Source: Arthrobacter rhizosphaerae (GTDB taxonomy: Bacteria > Actinomycetota > Actinomycetes > Actinomycetales > Micrococcaceae). Taken from it: a stretch of DNA of 64,000 nucleotides. The stretch covers positions 98,504-162,503 of the forward strand of contig NZ_JALLAN010000013.1 in the NCBI RefSeq assembly GCF_023062595.1, in the 5' to 3' direction. The notes beneath the pieces were generated by a model. That model did not search any database. It was given only the letters and a program-made list of their open reading frames with translations, and was not told where the DNA came from. The translations under genes and the position numbers were made by a program. Below, piece after piece: positions 40,434 to 48,872 of this stretch (positions within the stretch are counted from its first letter, which is position 1; every line of letters starts with the position of its first letter).

Positions 40434-42181
40434 GGGATGCTCTCCGAAAATAATGCCCGCAACGCCACGCGGTCTGTTTTGTTGTGCCTTCCGGAACCCG
40501 GGAGACTTGGCATGACCTCTATCCGATCCGGCAGGGCAGATTCGTCAATCAACAGGGAAAGCTCCCGCTCGATGGTCCGTTTGACCTCCACAGGCGAATA
40601 ACCGCGAATGGGCTCGACCACCAGGCAGACCGCTTCATCGCCAATGGCATTTGGCACACCGATGAGCACTGCTTGGGCTACGCCATCAATGCCAGCGATA
40701 AGAGGCTCATAAAGGCCAGGATAGATGTTGGTCTTCCCCCGGATAATCATGTCCTTCTTGCGTCCGAGCATGACCAGCCTTCCCCTCCGGCCATCTCCGG
40801 CTCCATCAACGGCCTCGGGACCATGATCCAGCCGGACAAGGTCGCCGGTTGCCATCTCGGTCATGGTGTCCTCGCCAAGGTAGCCCAAACACATGTTCTG
40901 GCCCGAGAGCATCAATTCGTGGTCCTGCTCAACTCTTGCCTGGACTCCGGGCAGCGGCTCACCGAGGTAGTCACCTTCCCCCAGGCCTCCCTCTGTTCGG
41001 AATTCGGCAGTGAGCCCGGAAGCGAAATCCAATTTCTCCCTTCCCCCGGCGATGGCGACGGGGAGCACTTCAGTCATGCCATAGATGCAGTGGAAGCCGA
41101 CGTTCGGAAGAAGCCGCATGGCACGTTCGAGAAACGATGCCAGAACGGGGGCGGCGCCCAGCATCACTGTCTTCAGAGGGGCAGGCCAGGACAATTGGCC
41201 GGCGTCGATGGCGTCAAGGATTGGAGCCATCTGGGATGGCACCAGAAAGACATGGCTGGCAGGACCGTAAGAGGCCTCGCCTCTGTGCCCGGCCGATGCA
41301 CCGAGTTCGGCGGCGAACCGCAACGGATCAATCCGGGCCGAAAGACCGTAGGCCGGCATGGTCCAGTGCGCCCCGGCAATCAACGCGGGAAGGCCCATCA
41401 TCAGTTGCTCGGAATGGATGCGGTCACCGGCAGAAAAGGTGCAGCGCGTACTCAGCTGCCGAAAGCCCGCCGCCAAGGTTCCGCGGCTATGGACCACGCC
41501 TTTCGGATGTCCGGTGGTGCCCGACGTGAAGATGATAACGGCTTCCTGCCGGGGATCAGCCGGTGCCACCAGCGGATCTGAACCGGCGGACCCCCCGGAA
41601 GTCACGCCGTCGTCGGAGTAGCCTTTCCGGGAGAGCGCGCGGACGTTCCTGGACTTCAAAGGAACTCCTGGCAGCCAGGACCCCGAGTGAAAATGCCGGA
41701 CCTTCATAGCCCCATAATTCGGAAGGAGTAGCCCCCTGCGCCGTGCCAGCGGGCGGAGTGGCCCCGGCGCGCTCAGCGCATACAGGATTGACTCGGCGGC
41801 AGCCCAGCGCGGGGAGGCGAGTGAAGCCCTTTTCCGAAACAGTTCAGGACCTACGCCAGGATCGATGAAGACTATGGACCCGCCGGCGCGGACCGCAGCC
41901 AAGGCGAGAGTGAACGCAGCGGGACCGGGCCTCACAGAGAAAAGCAAGCGCTCCCCTGGTCCGAAGCCGTCCCTCTGCAAAGCCGCCGCTGTGGACTCAA
42001 CAGCGGCCACAAGCTCCCGGTAACTGACTGTCTTTCCGGGCTTGCCGTTCCGTCTGGGGGGTGCGGTGAGCGCCGGGTTGTCCGGGTACTTCGACGCCGA
42101 CTCGTAGACCGCTGCAATCAGGTCAGTTTCAGTTCCCGATTCAGGCGTCTGCTGATCATGGGTTTGCTTTTCACTGTGCAC
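40430..42181 (-). CDS. OleC-like beta-lactone synthetase (AMP-forming ligase family)
   Basis: The 583-residue protein has the ANL-family P-loop TSGTTGHPKGV at about 219-229, YGMTE, and a C-terminal part ending SGRHNKTDRVALR, whose RHN-K signature is seen in OleC. OleC adenylates 2-alkyl-3-hydroxyacids and closes a beta-lactone without a CoA step. There is no alpha/beta-hydrolase (OleB) domain: fused OleBC proteins of other actinobacteria are about 300 residues longer. The GTG at 42181 was chosen (GGAG upstream, 11-base overlap with the P450 gene); an in-frame start at 42271 lies deep in that gene. A fatty acyl-CoA ligase is the alternative. Confidence 0.76.
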   Translation of the reverse strand: MHSEKQTHDQQTPESGTETDLIAAVYESASKYPDNPALTAPPRRNGKPGKTVSYRELVAAVESTAAALQRDGFGPGERLLFSVRPGPAAFTLALAAVRAGGSIVFIDPGVGPELFRKRASLASPRWAAAESILYALSAPGPLRPLARRRGLLLPNYGAMKVRHFHSGSWLPGVPLKSRNVRALSRKGYSDDGVTSGGSAGSDPLVAPADPRQEAVIIFTSGTTGHPKGVVHSRGTLAAGFRQLSTRCTFSAGDRIHSEQLMMGLPALIAGAHWTMPAYGLSARIDPLRFAAELGASAGHRGEASYGPASHVFLVPSQMAPILDAIDAGQLSWPAPLKTVMLGAAPVLASFLERAMRLLPNVGFHCIYGMTEVLPVAIAGGREKLDFASGLTAEFRTEGGLGEGDYLGEPLPGVQARVEQDHELMLSGQNMCLGYLGEDTMTEMATGDLVRLDHGPEAVDGAGDGRRGRLVMLGRKKDMIIRGKTNIYPGLYEPLIAGIDGVAQAVLIGVPNAIGDEAVCLVVEPIRGYSPVEVKRTIERELSLLIDESALPDRIEVMPSLPGSGRHNKTDRVALRALFSESIP

Positions 42182-43343
42182 GGACCAGCTCCAATGATTT
42201 GTAGCCGGGAATGAGGACATTCCGGCTGATGGTCCGGGAGCGAATGGTCCAGGGTTGGAGGTTGTACTCATCGAGCAGGACCGTCATTGCCGAGTTGATT
42301 TCAGCCATAGCCAGCGGCATCCCAATGCAGAAATGCGCGCCCGCGCCGAACCAGAGCTGGCGGGCTGCAGCCGGAATCGGCATCCCGGGATCAAAGCCGC
42401 CAAGGCTCTTTACCGCATGCACAGTAGAAAGCATGATGCGTTCGCCGCGCTTGATCCTCACGCCGCCCAGCCATCCATCGTTGGTCGCCTCCCGCAGCAT
42501 CATCGGCGACGGCGCCGTGAAGCGCAGCCCTTCGTTCACCATCGCGGGGAGCCCGGTGCGTTCGGCAGCCAGAGCAGGCAGCCTGCCGTCGTCGTAAAGC
42601 AGCCCCGCGAGCCGGGGGACGTAGGAGACCAGGGTCTCAGTCCCGGCGATCACAAAAGCACTGACGATCCCCACCGCCTCGTCTTCGCTCAGACCAAGAA
42701 CACGAAGACGGCCGGGAAACGTATCCGGGTCATCGTCGCGATATGCCTGGCGCACAGGACCGGCAAGAAGTTCGACGGCGGCCTTTGCCTTTGCTACCTG
42801 CCGCGCCGAAAGCCGTGGCCGGCCCAGCCTCACCACCGAGGTGATGGACGACGCGCGGTTGAAAAATTCGCTGTCCGGCAGCCGCCCAGGGGCGTCATCA
42901 GGAATTCCGAGCAGCCTGCTGATGACTCCCCCGGAGAGTTCCTTCACCAACCCCACAAACTCGACAGGCGCCCCGTTCTCCAGACCCGTCGCCAATCGCT
43001 CCCGCAGACGTGCTGCTGCCGGCGCCACGATATCCTCCACGGCCCGCGGAGTGAAGAGTGCGTTGAGCCGGCGCCGCAACTCCAGGTGTTCTTCACCGTG
43101 CATGTTCAGCAGCGCACGCGGACCCACCACCGGTGTCCACAACGCCCCGGACGCCTTGGCTCCGGCTTTTGTATAGCCCCCATCCATGAGGACTTCCCGG
43201 ACCAGTGAAGCTTCGCTGACCAGTACTCCCAGACCCGGAAGCCGGAAAACGGGTCGGATGGTTCCCACCGCGCGTATCAACGGATAGGCGAACGGATGGG
43301 CCCCTCGCTGCACGCGCCGTTCCCAGGTGGCAAAGGCTGTCAT
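42171..43343 (-). CDS. cytochrome P450
   Basis: The 390-residue soluble bacterial P450 has the I-helix AGTET (233-237), the ExxR motif EGLR (271-274) and the heme loop FGAGAHFCIGMPLA with Cys339. It lacks a membrane anchor and must take electrons from a ferredoxin encoded elsewhere. It sits between the glycosyltransferase and the OleC-like gene, with overlaps on both sides, so it probably hydroxylates or otherwise oxidises an intermediate or the lactone product. The substrate is not known. Confidence 0.9.
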   Translation of the reverse strand: MTAFATWERRVQRGAHPFAYPLIRAVGTIRPVFRLPGLGVLVSEASLVREVLMDGGYTKAGAKASGALWTPVVGPRALLNMHGEEHLELRRRLNALFTPRAVEDIVAPAAARLRERLATGLENGAPVEFVGLVKELSGGVISRLLGIPDDAPGRLPDSEFFNRASSITSVVRLGRPRLSARQVAKAKAAVELLAGPVRQAYRDDDPDTFPGRLRVLGLSEDEAVGIVSAFVIAGTETLVSYVPRLAGLLYDDGRLPALAAERTGLPAMVNEGLRFTAPSPMMLREATNDGWLGGVRIKRGERIMLSTVHAVKSLGGFDPGMPIPAAARQLWFGAGAHFCIGMPLAMAEINSAMTVLLDEYNLQPWTIRSRTISRNVLIPGYKSLELVRAQ

Positions 43344-44137
43344 CGGATGTCGACGTGGTCGGGCCGAAAGCGATGGTCAGCGTACCAGGCAAGGGTGTTG
43401 GGCAATCCCCACGCCATGACGCGGCGTGAGGAGCCGAACACAACAACGTCCCGCCGGAGCGCGTAGGCGCGGGTGAGTTTACGGACACTGTTGGATAATG
43501 CCCTGTCCTCGTGCAGTTCTTCGATACTGGTACGGGGAAACCCGCCCGAGCGGAGGTACATGTCTGCGGTGATGGCCATGTTGCAGCCCGGCAGCATCTG
43601 ATAGGGCCCGAGGTAGCCGTCTCCCTTGTTGCCGGGCCTGATGCGGCCAAAAAAGGAGGCGACTTCCACTGCCAGGAGCATCAGCCAGCGCCGGCCATGG
43701 CCAAGCCCTTCATCAAGCCGGGGGTTGAGTTGGCCTGCTATCATTTCCAGGCCGTCATCGAACGCCTTCATGATCCGGAGGGTCCAGTCCGGCGCGGGCA
43801 AGCAATCAGCGTCTGTACGGGCCAGCCAGCGGGCCCCATTGTCTGCCCCAAAACGCATGCCTGTGTCAGCAGCAGCTCCAGTCCCTTTCTGGGGCTCCCG
43901 GATGAGGCGTATGTCCATGGCCGGATTCCGCCGCTTGAATTCGTCCACTACGGCTGTGGTGGAGTCGGTGGACCCGTTGTCGATGACCACCACACTGAAA
44001 TCCTTGTGGAGCTGAGCAGCCAGGGCCTCAAGGGTCTGGGCGATCAGTTTCTCTTCATTCAAGGCCGGAACAGCCACACAAAGCGGGTGCACTTTCGCGC
44101 CCTTGTCCAAGGCTCCCTCATTGCCGGAAAGCGTCAT
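43340..44137 (-). CDS. family 2 glycosyltransferase in the Ole-like cluster
   Basis: The 265-residue GT-A enzyme has VAVPALNEEKLI, VVVIDNGSTDST, the DAD metal motif at 109-111 (ARTDADCLP) and a GGFPRTSIEELHEDRAL segment near the usual catalytic ED. No clear membrane anchor is seen, though a hydrophobic stretch lies near 150-165. The ATG overlaps the oleA stop (ATGA); a start at 44212 would sit within oleA. It may glycosylate the lactone or a hydroxylated form; acceptor and sugar are unknown. Confidence 0.85.
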   Translation of the reverse strand: MTLSGNEGALDKGAKVHPLCVAVPALNEEKLIAQTLEALAAQLHKDFSVVVIDNGSTDSTTAVVDEFKRRNPAMDIRLIREPQKGTGAAADTGMRFGADNGARWLARTDADCLPAPDWTLRIMKAFDDGLEMIAGQLNPRLDEGLGHGRRWLMLLAVEVASFFGRIRPGNKGDGYLGPYQMLPGCNMAITADMYLRSGGFPRTSIEELHEDRALSNSVRKLTRAYALRRDVVVFGSSRRVMAWGLPNTLAWYADHRFRPDHVDIR

Positions 44138-45168
44138 AAACGCACCACTGCGATTCCCAGGCTTACTCCTCCGGCAAGGCCAACAAGAGCCACCAGGTCT
44201 CCGGAGCCGCACCGCCCCAGGTCCTGTGCCATCTTCAACTGCAGGGGAAGACTCACTGATGCCATGTTGCCGAACTCTTCCACGGTCCTGACGAGCCTGT
44301 CCTGTGGCACGCCGGCACCGCGGGCAAATATGTCCCGGTAGGGAGCGCTGACCTGGTGGACGCAGACCACGGCGAAATCGGACCAGGTCAGCCCAAGATC
44401 GTCCAGCGTCTCATCGAGAATTCCCTTGCCGAGATCCAAAAACGCATCCTTGAGCTTTTCCCCATCCATAGTGAAGTACGTCGCTTCGGGATCCCGCGGA
44501 GAAACGGAACCGCCAGTCGCCAGCGTCCCGACCTCCCAATGGCTGCTCTTGGCGGCAAAGCCGAGGCCCAGGATTCCTGCCCCAGAGTTGTCATCGGGGT
44601 TGGCTGGTTCCAGCAGCAGTGCGCAGCCTGCATCGCTCATGGTGTAACCGGGGAAGGCTGAAGCAAACGTCTGGGGGTCGGGAACGGCCCACCTGACGGC
44701 CCGGGATGGAGATTCGCCGCTGGCCAGGAGTATCCGCCGGTATCGCCCTGTCCGGATGAGGGCCTCAGCAACTTCCAGTCCGTTGAGGACGCTGTTGCAC
44801 GCGTTCTTGACGTCCATCACGGGGCATGCGAGGCCGAGTTTGGCGGCCACTATGTGGCCGGTGGCCGGTTCAACCATGTCCTGGCTCGCCGAGGCGAAGA
44901 TGAGGAGATCGACGTCGTCAGGTTCCAGACCGTTGTTTGCCAGCAGTTTGACGGCGGCGATGGCTGCAAGATCAGAGGCCTGCTCAGTTTCCGCCATAAC
45001 GGACCTGGTCCGGATTCCTGTCAATCTCGAGATCATTCCCTTGGGGACACGGAAGCCTGGGCTGGACGTGGACAGCTTGTGCTCGACTTGCTCCGTGTCC
45101 AGGCGGCCTGGGGGTACGTAGACTTCGAGGCCGGAAATTTTCGCCGCGGCAGGGAGGACTCGACTCAT
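44134..45168 (-). CDS. OleA-like thiolase (3-oxoacyl-ACP synthase III family)
   Basis: OleA joins two fatty acyl-CoA chains head to head to form a 2-alkyl-3-ketoacid. This 344-residue thiolase-fold protein has catalytic Cys124 in VKNACNSVLNGL, His271 in CVHQVSAP and Asn301 in EFGNMASVS. The OleA-type Glu at about 100 in MVEPAT, the general base supplied across the dimer, is also there and is absent from ordinary FabH. It is first in a five-gene chain with GT2, P450, OleC and OleD homologues. FabH remains an alternative, but no fatty-acid genes are near. Confidence 0.8.
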   Translation of the reverse strand: MSRVLPAAAKISGLEVYVPPGRLDTEQVEHKLSTSSPGFRVPKGMISRLTGIRTRSVMAETEQASDLAAIAAVKLLANNGLEPDDVDLLIFASASQDMVEPATGHIVAAKLGLACPVMDVKNACNSVLNGLEVAEALIRTGRYRRILLASGESPSRAVRWAVPDPQTFASAFPGYTMSDAGCALLLEPANPDDNSGAGILGLGFAAKSSHWEVGTLATGGSVSPRDPEATYFTMDGEKLKDAFLDLGKGILDETLDDLGLTWSDFAVVCVHQVSAPYRDIFARGAGVPQDRLVRTVEEFGNMASVSLPLQLKMAQDLGRCGSGDLVALVGLAGGVSLGIAVVRL

Positions 45169-45265
45169 GAAGCGTCCCCCCGTTTCGAATTGTCCGGAAG
45201 GCTCCGGAAACCTACTGGACTGACCGGCGACCCCGGTGGGCCCGCCATGGTGTCAAAGACAAACA

Positions 45266-45301
45266 GGAAGGGCACGCTCCCTGTGTGGAACGTGCCCTTC
45301 C
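45266..45301 (-). terminator. adk terminator
   Basis: An 11-bp stem GGAAGGGCACG / CGTGCCCTTCC with a partly paired loop lies 56 bases after the adk stop. On the minus strand TGTTTGTCTTT follows. It separates secY-adk from the Ole-like cluster, which then needs its own promoter; a TTGACA occurs just downstream but without a clear -10. Confidence 0.75.
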
Positions 45302-45356
45302 GGAACTGAGCCAGTCTGGCAACTGCCCTGACTCTACAGCTGAACAGGTGCAGTCG

Positions 45357-45935
45357 CTAGGCCGCCTGCGCCGCTTTGATGGCCTGCATGACGCGGTCCG
45401 TGACTTCGTCGATGGCGCCAATGCCGTCGACCTGGGTCAGGATCCCGCGCTCCGCGTACTTGGCCACTACAGCTTCTGTCTGCTCGTGGTAGAGGTCCAG
45501 ACGGTGCCTGATGACGGCTTCGTTGTCGTCACTGCGGCCGGTTTCCTTGGCGCGGCCCAGAAGGCGGGTGACCAGCTCCTCGTCGTCCGCGGTCAGCTGC
45601 AGCACGACGTCGAGCTTCTGGTCGCCATCAGCGAGGATCTGGTCCAGGTAGTCCACCTGCGCCGTGGTGCGGGGGTAGCCGTCCAGGAGGAAGCCGCCGT
45701 CGACGTCCCCTTCGCTGAGGCGGTCCCGCACCATTTTGTTGGTGACGCTGTCCGGAACAAAATCTCCGGCGTCCATGTATTTCTTGGCCTCGAGGCCAAG
45801 AGGAGTCTCACCCTTGACGTTGGCGCGGAAGATGTCCCCGGTGGAAATCGCTACGACGTCGAGCCGCTCCGAAATACGTTCCGCCTGCGTTCCTTTGCCG
45901 GAGCCAGGAGGTCCGATAATCAACATTCTGGTCAT
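45357..45935 (-). CDS. adk: adenylate kinase
   Basis: Adk interconverts ATP + AMP with two ADP. The 192-residue protein has the P-loop GPPGSGKGTQA at the N-terminus, STGDIFR for AMP binding, and GFLLDGYPRTTAQ. It is the short form, without the zinc lid. Its ATG overlaps the secY stop (ATGA), the normal secY-adk pair. Confidence 0.98.
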   Translation of the reverse strand: MTRMLIIGPPGSGKGTQAERISERLDVVAISTGDIFRANVKGETPLGLEAKKYMDAGDFVPDSVTNKMVRDRLSEGDVDGGFLLDGYPRTTAQVDYLDQILADGDQKLDVVLQLTADDEELVTRLLGRAKETGRSDDNEAVIRHRLDLYHEQTEAVVAKYAERGILTQVDGIGAIDEVTDRVMQAIKAAQAA

Positions 45936-47242
45936 CGTAAGAGCCCTTCATAGTGACGTTGCTGTAGCTGCGCATCAATCTGCTTGACCGTTTCAAGGCC
46001 TACGCCCACCATGATCAGGATCGAGGTGCCGCCGAACGGGAAGTTCTGGTTGGCGTTGATCAGGACCAGGGCCACCAACGGAATCAGTGCCACAAAGCCC
46101 AGGTAGAGGGCTCCGGGCAGCGTGATCCGTGAGAGGACGTACTGCAGGTAATCCGCGGTTGGCTTGCCTGCCCGGATACCGGGAATGAAGCCACCGTACT
46201 TCTTCATGTTGTCGGAGACCTCTTCAGGGTTGAAGGTGATCGCGACGTAGAAGTAAGTAAAGAAAACGATCATGGCAAAGTAGAGCGCCATGTAGATGGG
46301 GTGGTCCCCACGTGTCAGGTTGTTGTTGATCCATTCGACCCACGGCTGGACGGGTTCGCCCGCCCTGGGCTGGTTGAACTGGGAGATCAGACCCGGCAGG
46401 TACAGCATCGAAGAAGCAAAGATAACGGGCACGACGCCGGCCATGTTCACCTTGATGGGAATGTACGTGCTGGTTCCACCCACGGTCCTGCGGCCGATCA
46501 TACGCTTTGCGTACTGTACGGGGACACGCCGCTGGGACTGCTCGACGAACACCACAAGGGCAACGGTCAGCAGGCCGATCGCGATCACCATGAAGAACGT
46601 TCCCGGGCCCTGTGACGTCCAGATGGCGCCAAGGGAGGTGGGGAAGCCGGCGGCGATCGACGTGAAGATCAGGAGGGACATGCCGTTGCCGACACCCTTT
46701 TCAGTCACCAGCTCGCCCATCCACATGATGAGGCCGGTACCGGCAGTCAGCGTGATGATGAGGAGGATGGTGGTGATGATGCTGTCATCAGGAATGATGG
46801 GAAGGTTGCAGCCAGGCAGCAGCTGCCCGGAACGGGCCAACGACACCAGTGTCGTCGCGTTCAACAGGCCAAGGGCGATAGTCAGGTAACGCGTGTACTG
46901 CGTCAGCTTCGACTGGCCCGAGGCGCCTTCTTCGTACAGTTGCTGGAAACGGGGAATAACCACCCGCAGGAGCTGCACAATGATGCTTGCCGTGATGTAC
47001 GGCATGATCCCCAAGGCGAAGATGGACACTTGCAGCAGGGCACCGCCGCTGAACAAGTTGACGAGCTGGTAGATACCGCCCGAGGTCTGACCTGTCGACA
47101 AGCATTGCTGGACATTCTGGTAGTTCACACCAGGCGAGGGGATGAAAGCGCCCAAGCGGAAGATTGTGATGATTCCCAGCGTGAACAACAACTTGCGTCG
47201 CAGATCAGGCGTGCGAAAGGCCCGGCCAAATGCGCTAAGCAA
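45932..47242 (-). CDS. secY: preprotein translocase subunit SecY
   Basis: SecY forms the protein-conducting channel in the membrane. The 436-residue protein has ten membrane helices and motifs RRKLLFTLGIITIFRLGAFIPSPGV (TM1), the plug and GIMPYITASIIVQLL (TM2), and FIPGIRAGKPTADYL. The start is TTG at 47242, where AGGAGG lies four bases upstream and the family sequence (LLSAFGRAFRTPDLRRK) begins; the ATG at 47272 and starts further up are less likely. A terminator separates it from rplO. Confidence 0.97.
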   Translation of the reverse strand: MLSAFGRAFRTPDLRRKLLFTLGIITIFRLGAFIPSPGVNYQNVQQCLSTGQTSGGIYQLVNLFSGGALLQVSIFALGIMPYITASIIVQLLRVVIPRFQQLYEEGASGQSKLTQYTRYLTIALGLLNATTLVSLARSGQLLPGCNLPIIPDDSIITTILLIITLTAGTGLIMWMGELVTEKGVGNGMSLLIFTSIAAGFPTSLGAIWTSQGPGTFFMVIAIGLLTVALVVFVEQSQRRVPVQYAKRMIGRRTVGGTSTYIPIKVNMAGVVPVIFASSMLYLPGLISQFNQPRAGEPVQPWVEWINNNLTRGDHPIYMALYFAMIVFFTYFYVAITFNPEEVSDNMKKYGGFIPGIRAGKPTADYLQYVLSRITLPGALYLGFVALIPLVALVLINANQNFPFGGTSILIMVGVGLETVKQIDAQLQQRHYEGLLR

Positions 47243-47352
47243 GCGTCCTCCTGAGTTGTTTAATGAAGTCATGTGAGCAGGGTCAATAAACCCAACAACC
47301 GAGTCTAACGGGTGGATGCGCTCCGCCGATAATCGGCGAGGCCCCGAAAATG

Positions 47353-47402
47353 AAAAAACTCCCGGTTGACGAGGCCTGAGCCCCGGCAACCGGGAGTTTT
47401 TT
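47353..47402. terminator. terminator between rplO and secY
   Basis: AAAAAACTCCCGGTTG and CAACCGGGAGTTTTTT form a 16-bp stem around a GC-rich loop, with U-runs on both strands. It lies 30 bases after the rplO stop and ends the spc operon. secY then needs a promoter of its own in 47243-47352, where none could be defined. Confidence 0.85.
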
Positions 47403-47432
47403 CGCAATAGGCAACTGCTTGCCCGCACTCAC

Positions 47433-47927
47433 TTAGAGCGCGGTGGTGCTTCCGCCTGCTGCAGCAATCTTTTCGGCCGCACTGGCCGAGAATGCGTCCA
47501 CCGTGACGTCAACCTTGACGGTGATGTCACCGGTACCCAGCACCTTGACGGGCTGGTTCTTGCGAACGGCACCCTTTGCAACCAGGTTCTCCACGGTGAC
47601 AGCGCCACCTTCCGGGAACAGCTCGTTGAGCTTGTCCAGGTTAACAACCTGGTACTCAACCCGGAACGGGTTCTTGAAGCCGCGCAGCTTCGGCAGGCGC
47701 ATGTGCAGCGGCAACTGGCCGCCGGCAAAGCCAGCCTTGATCTGGTAGCGGGCCTTCGTACCCTTGGTACCGCGACCAGCGGTCTTACCCTTGGAACCTT
47801 CACCACGACCAACACGCGTCTTGGCGGTCTTGGCACCCGGGGCGGGACGCAGGTGGTGAACCTTCAGTGCGTTCTGCTTCTCAGCAGTGGCGCCCTGTGC
47901 CTTTTCGGCGGTGTTCTTCTCTGCCAT
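47433..47927 (-). CDS. rplO: 50S ribosomal protein L15
   Basis: L15 is a late-assembly protein of the large subunit. The 164-residue protein has KVHHLRPAPGAKTAKTRVGRGEGSKGKTAGRGTKG and KLRGFKNPFRVEYQVVNL, family signatures. The N-terminal 20 residues (MAEKNTAEKAQGATAEKQNA) are an actinobacterial extension. It is the last gene of the spc operon here. Confidence 0.98.
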   Translation of the reverse strand: MAEKNTAEKAQGATAEKQNALKVHHLRPAPGAKTAKTRVGRGEGSKGKTAGRGTKGTKARYQIKAGFAGGQLPLHMRLPKLRGFKNPFRVEYQVVNLDKLNELFPEGGAVTVENLVAKGAVRKNQPVKVLGTGDITVKVDVTVDAFSASAAEKIAAAGGSTTAL

Positions 47928-48134
47928 TTACTTCGCCTCCTCTACCTTTACCAGGTGCGGAACCGTGTTGAGCATTCCGACGGTCACGGCGTCAGCGGTG
48001 CGAACAACAGTGTGTCCGATACGCTTCAGGCCGAGGGACCGCAGGGTGTCGCGCTGGTTCTGCTTGCCGCCAATGGCGGACTTGATCTGAGTGATCTCCA
48101 ACTGTGCATCGGAGGGAATCAGGTTCTTGGCCAT
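47928..48134 (-). CDS. rpmD: 50S ribosomal protein L30
   Basis: The 68-residue protein has LEITQIKSAIGGKQNQRDTLRSLGLKRIGHTVVR, the L30 signature. It abuts rplO with no gap and follows rpsE after three bases. Confidence 0.98.
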   Translation of the reverse strand: MAKNLIPSDAQLEITQIKSAIGGKQNQRDTLRSLGLKRIGHTVVRTADAVTVGMLNTVPHLVKVEEAK

Positions 48135-48137
48135 GCC

Positions 48138-48872
48138 TTAGACACCTGCCTTCTGGTTCTGGTTCAGAAGAGCGCGCACCAAAGCAGGCGGAGCAACCTC
48201 GTCCAGCGGCAGGCCACGACGGGCTGCCACGGACGCGGGCTCTTCCAGGCGCTTCAGAGCGTCAACAGTCGCGTGAACGATGTTGATGGCGTTGGAGGAA
48301 CCGAGCGACTTGGAGAGGATGTCGTGGATACCCACGCACTCCAATACTGCACGGACCGGACCGCCAGCGATAACACCGGTACCGGCGGAAGCCGGACGCA
48401 GCATTACGACGCCTGCAGCAGCTTCACCCTGCACACGGTGCGGGATGGTGCTGCCAACGCGGGGAACGCGGAAGAAGGACTTCTTGGCCTCTTCAACGCC
48501 CTTGGCGATTGCTGCGGGAACTTCCTTCGCCTTGCCGTAGCCGACGCCGACCATACCGTTACCGTCACCAACGACGACGAGTGCGGTGAAGCTGAAGCGA
48601 CGACCACCCTTGACGACCTTGGAAACGCGGTTGATGGTAACAACGCGCTCTACGAACTGGCTCTTCTCGGCTTCGCGGCCGCCGTCGCGGCCACCACGGC
48701 CACCACGGTCGCCGCGGCCCTGGCCACGGTCACCACGCTCGCCACGACGAGCGCCACCACGGCGGTCATCAGCGGCTGCGGGGGCAGTGGTCTCAGTGGC
48801 TTCAGCAGCTACGGCAACGGGTGCCTTCTGATCTGCAGACACAGTGTCCTTTTCCTTGTTTGCTTCCGTCAC
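48138..48872 (-). CDS. rpsE: 30S ribosomal protein S5
   Basis: S5 helps decoding fidelity and mRNA unwinding. The core (about 75-240) has VERVVTINRVSKVVKGGRRFSFTALVVVGDGNGMVGVGYGKAKEVP and FRVPRVGSTIPHRVQGE. An unusual N-terminal extension of about 70 residues contains an Arg/Gly/Asp-rich stretch (GERGDRGQGRGDRGGRGGR type) like RGG RNA-binding tails; E. coli S5 lacks it. It overlaps rplR by four bases. Confidence 0.98.
   Translation of the reverse strand: MTEANKEKDTVSADQKAPVAVAAEATETTAPAAADDRRGGARRGERGDRGQGRGDRGGRGGRDGGREAEKSQFVERVVTINRVSKVVKGGRRFSFTALVVVGDGNGMVGVGYGKAKEVPAAIAKGVEEAKKSFFRVPRVGSTIPHRVQGEAAAGVVMLRPASAGTGVIAGGPVRAVLECVGIHDILSKSLGSSNAINIVHATVDALKRLEEPASVAARRGLPLDEVAPPALVRALLNQNQKAGV

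Noticed and set aside
40484..41581. 365-codon open frame on the plus strand
   Set aside because: Antisense to the OleC-like gene; no motif and no ribosome binding site.
42171..43343. P450 as an OleT-type fatty-acid decarboxylase
   Set aside because: No feature of the peroxygenase CYP152 class was seen; it has a normal I-helix AGTET, which CYP152 enzymes lack.
44134..45168. Reading the thiolase as FabH of fatty-acid synthesis
   Set aside because: The Glu in EPAT, the NAC motif, and the linked OleC and OleD homologues fit OleA better; no acp, fabD or fabF is near.
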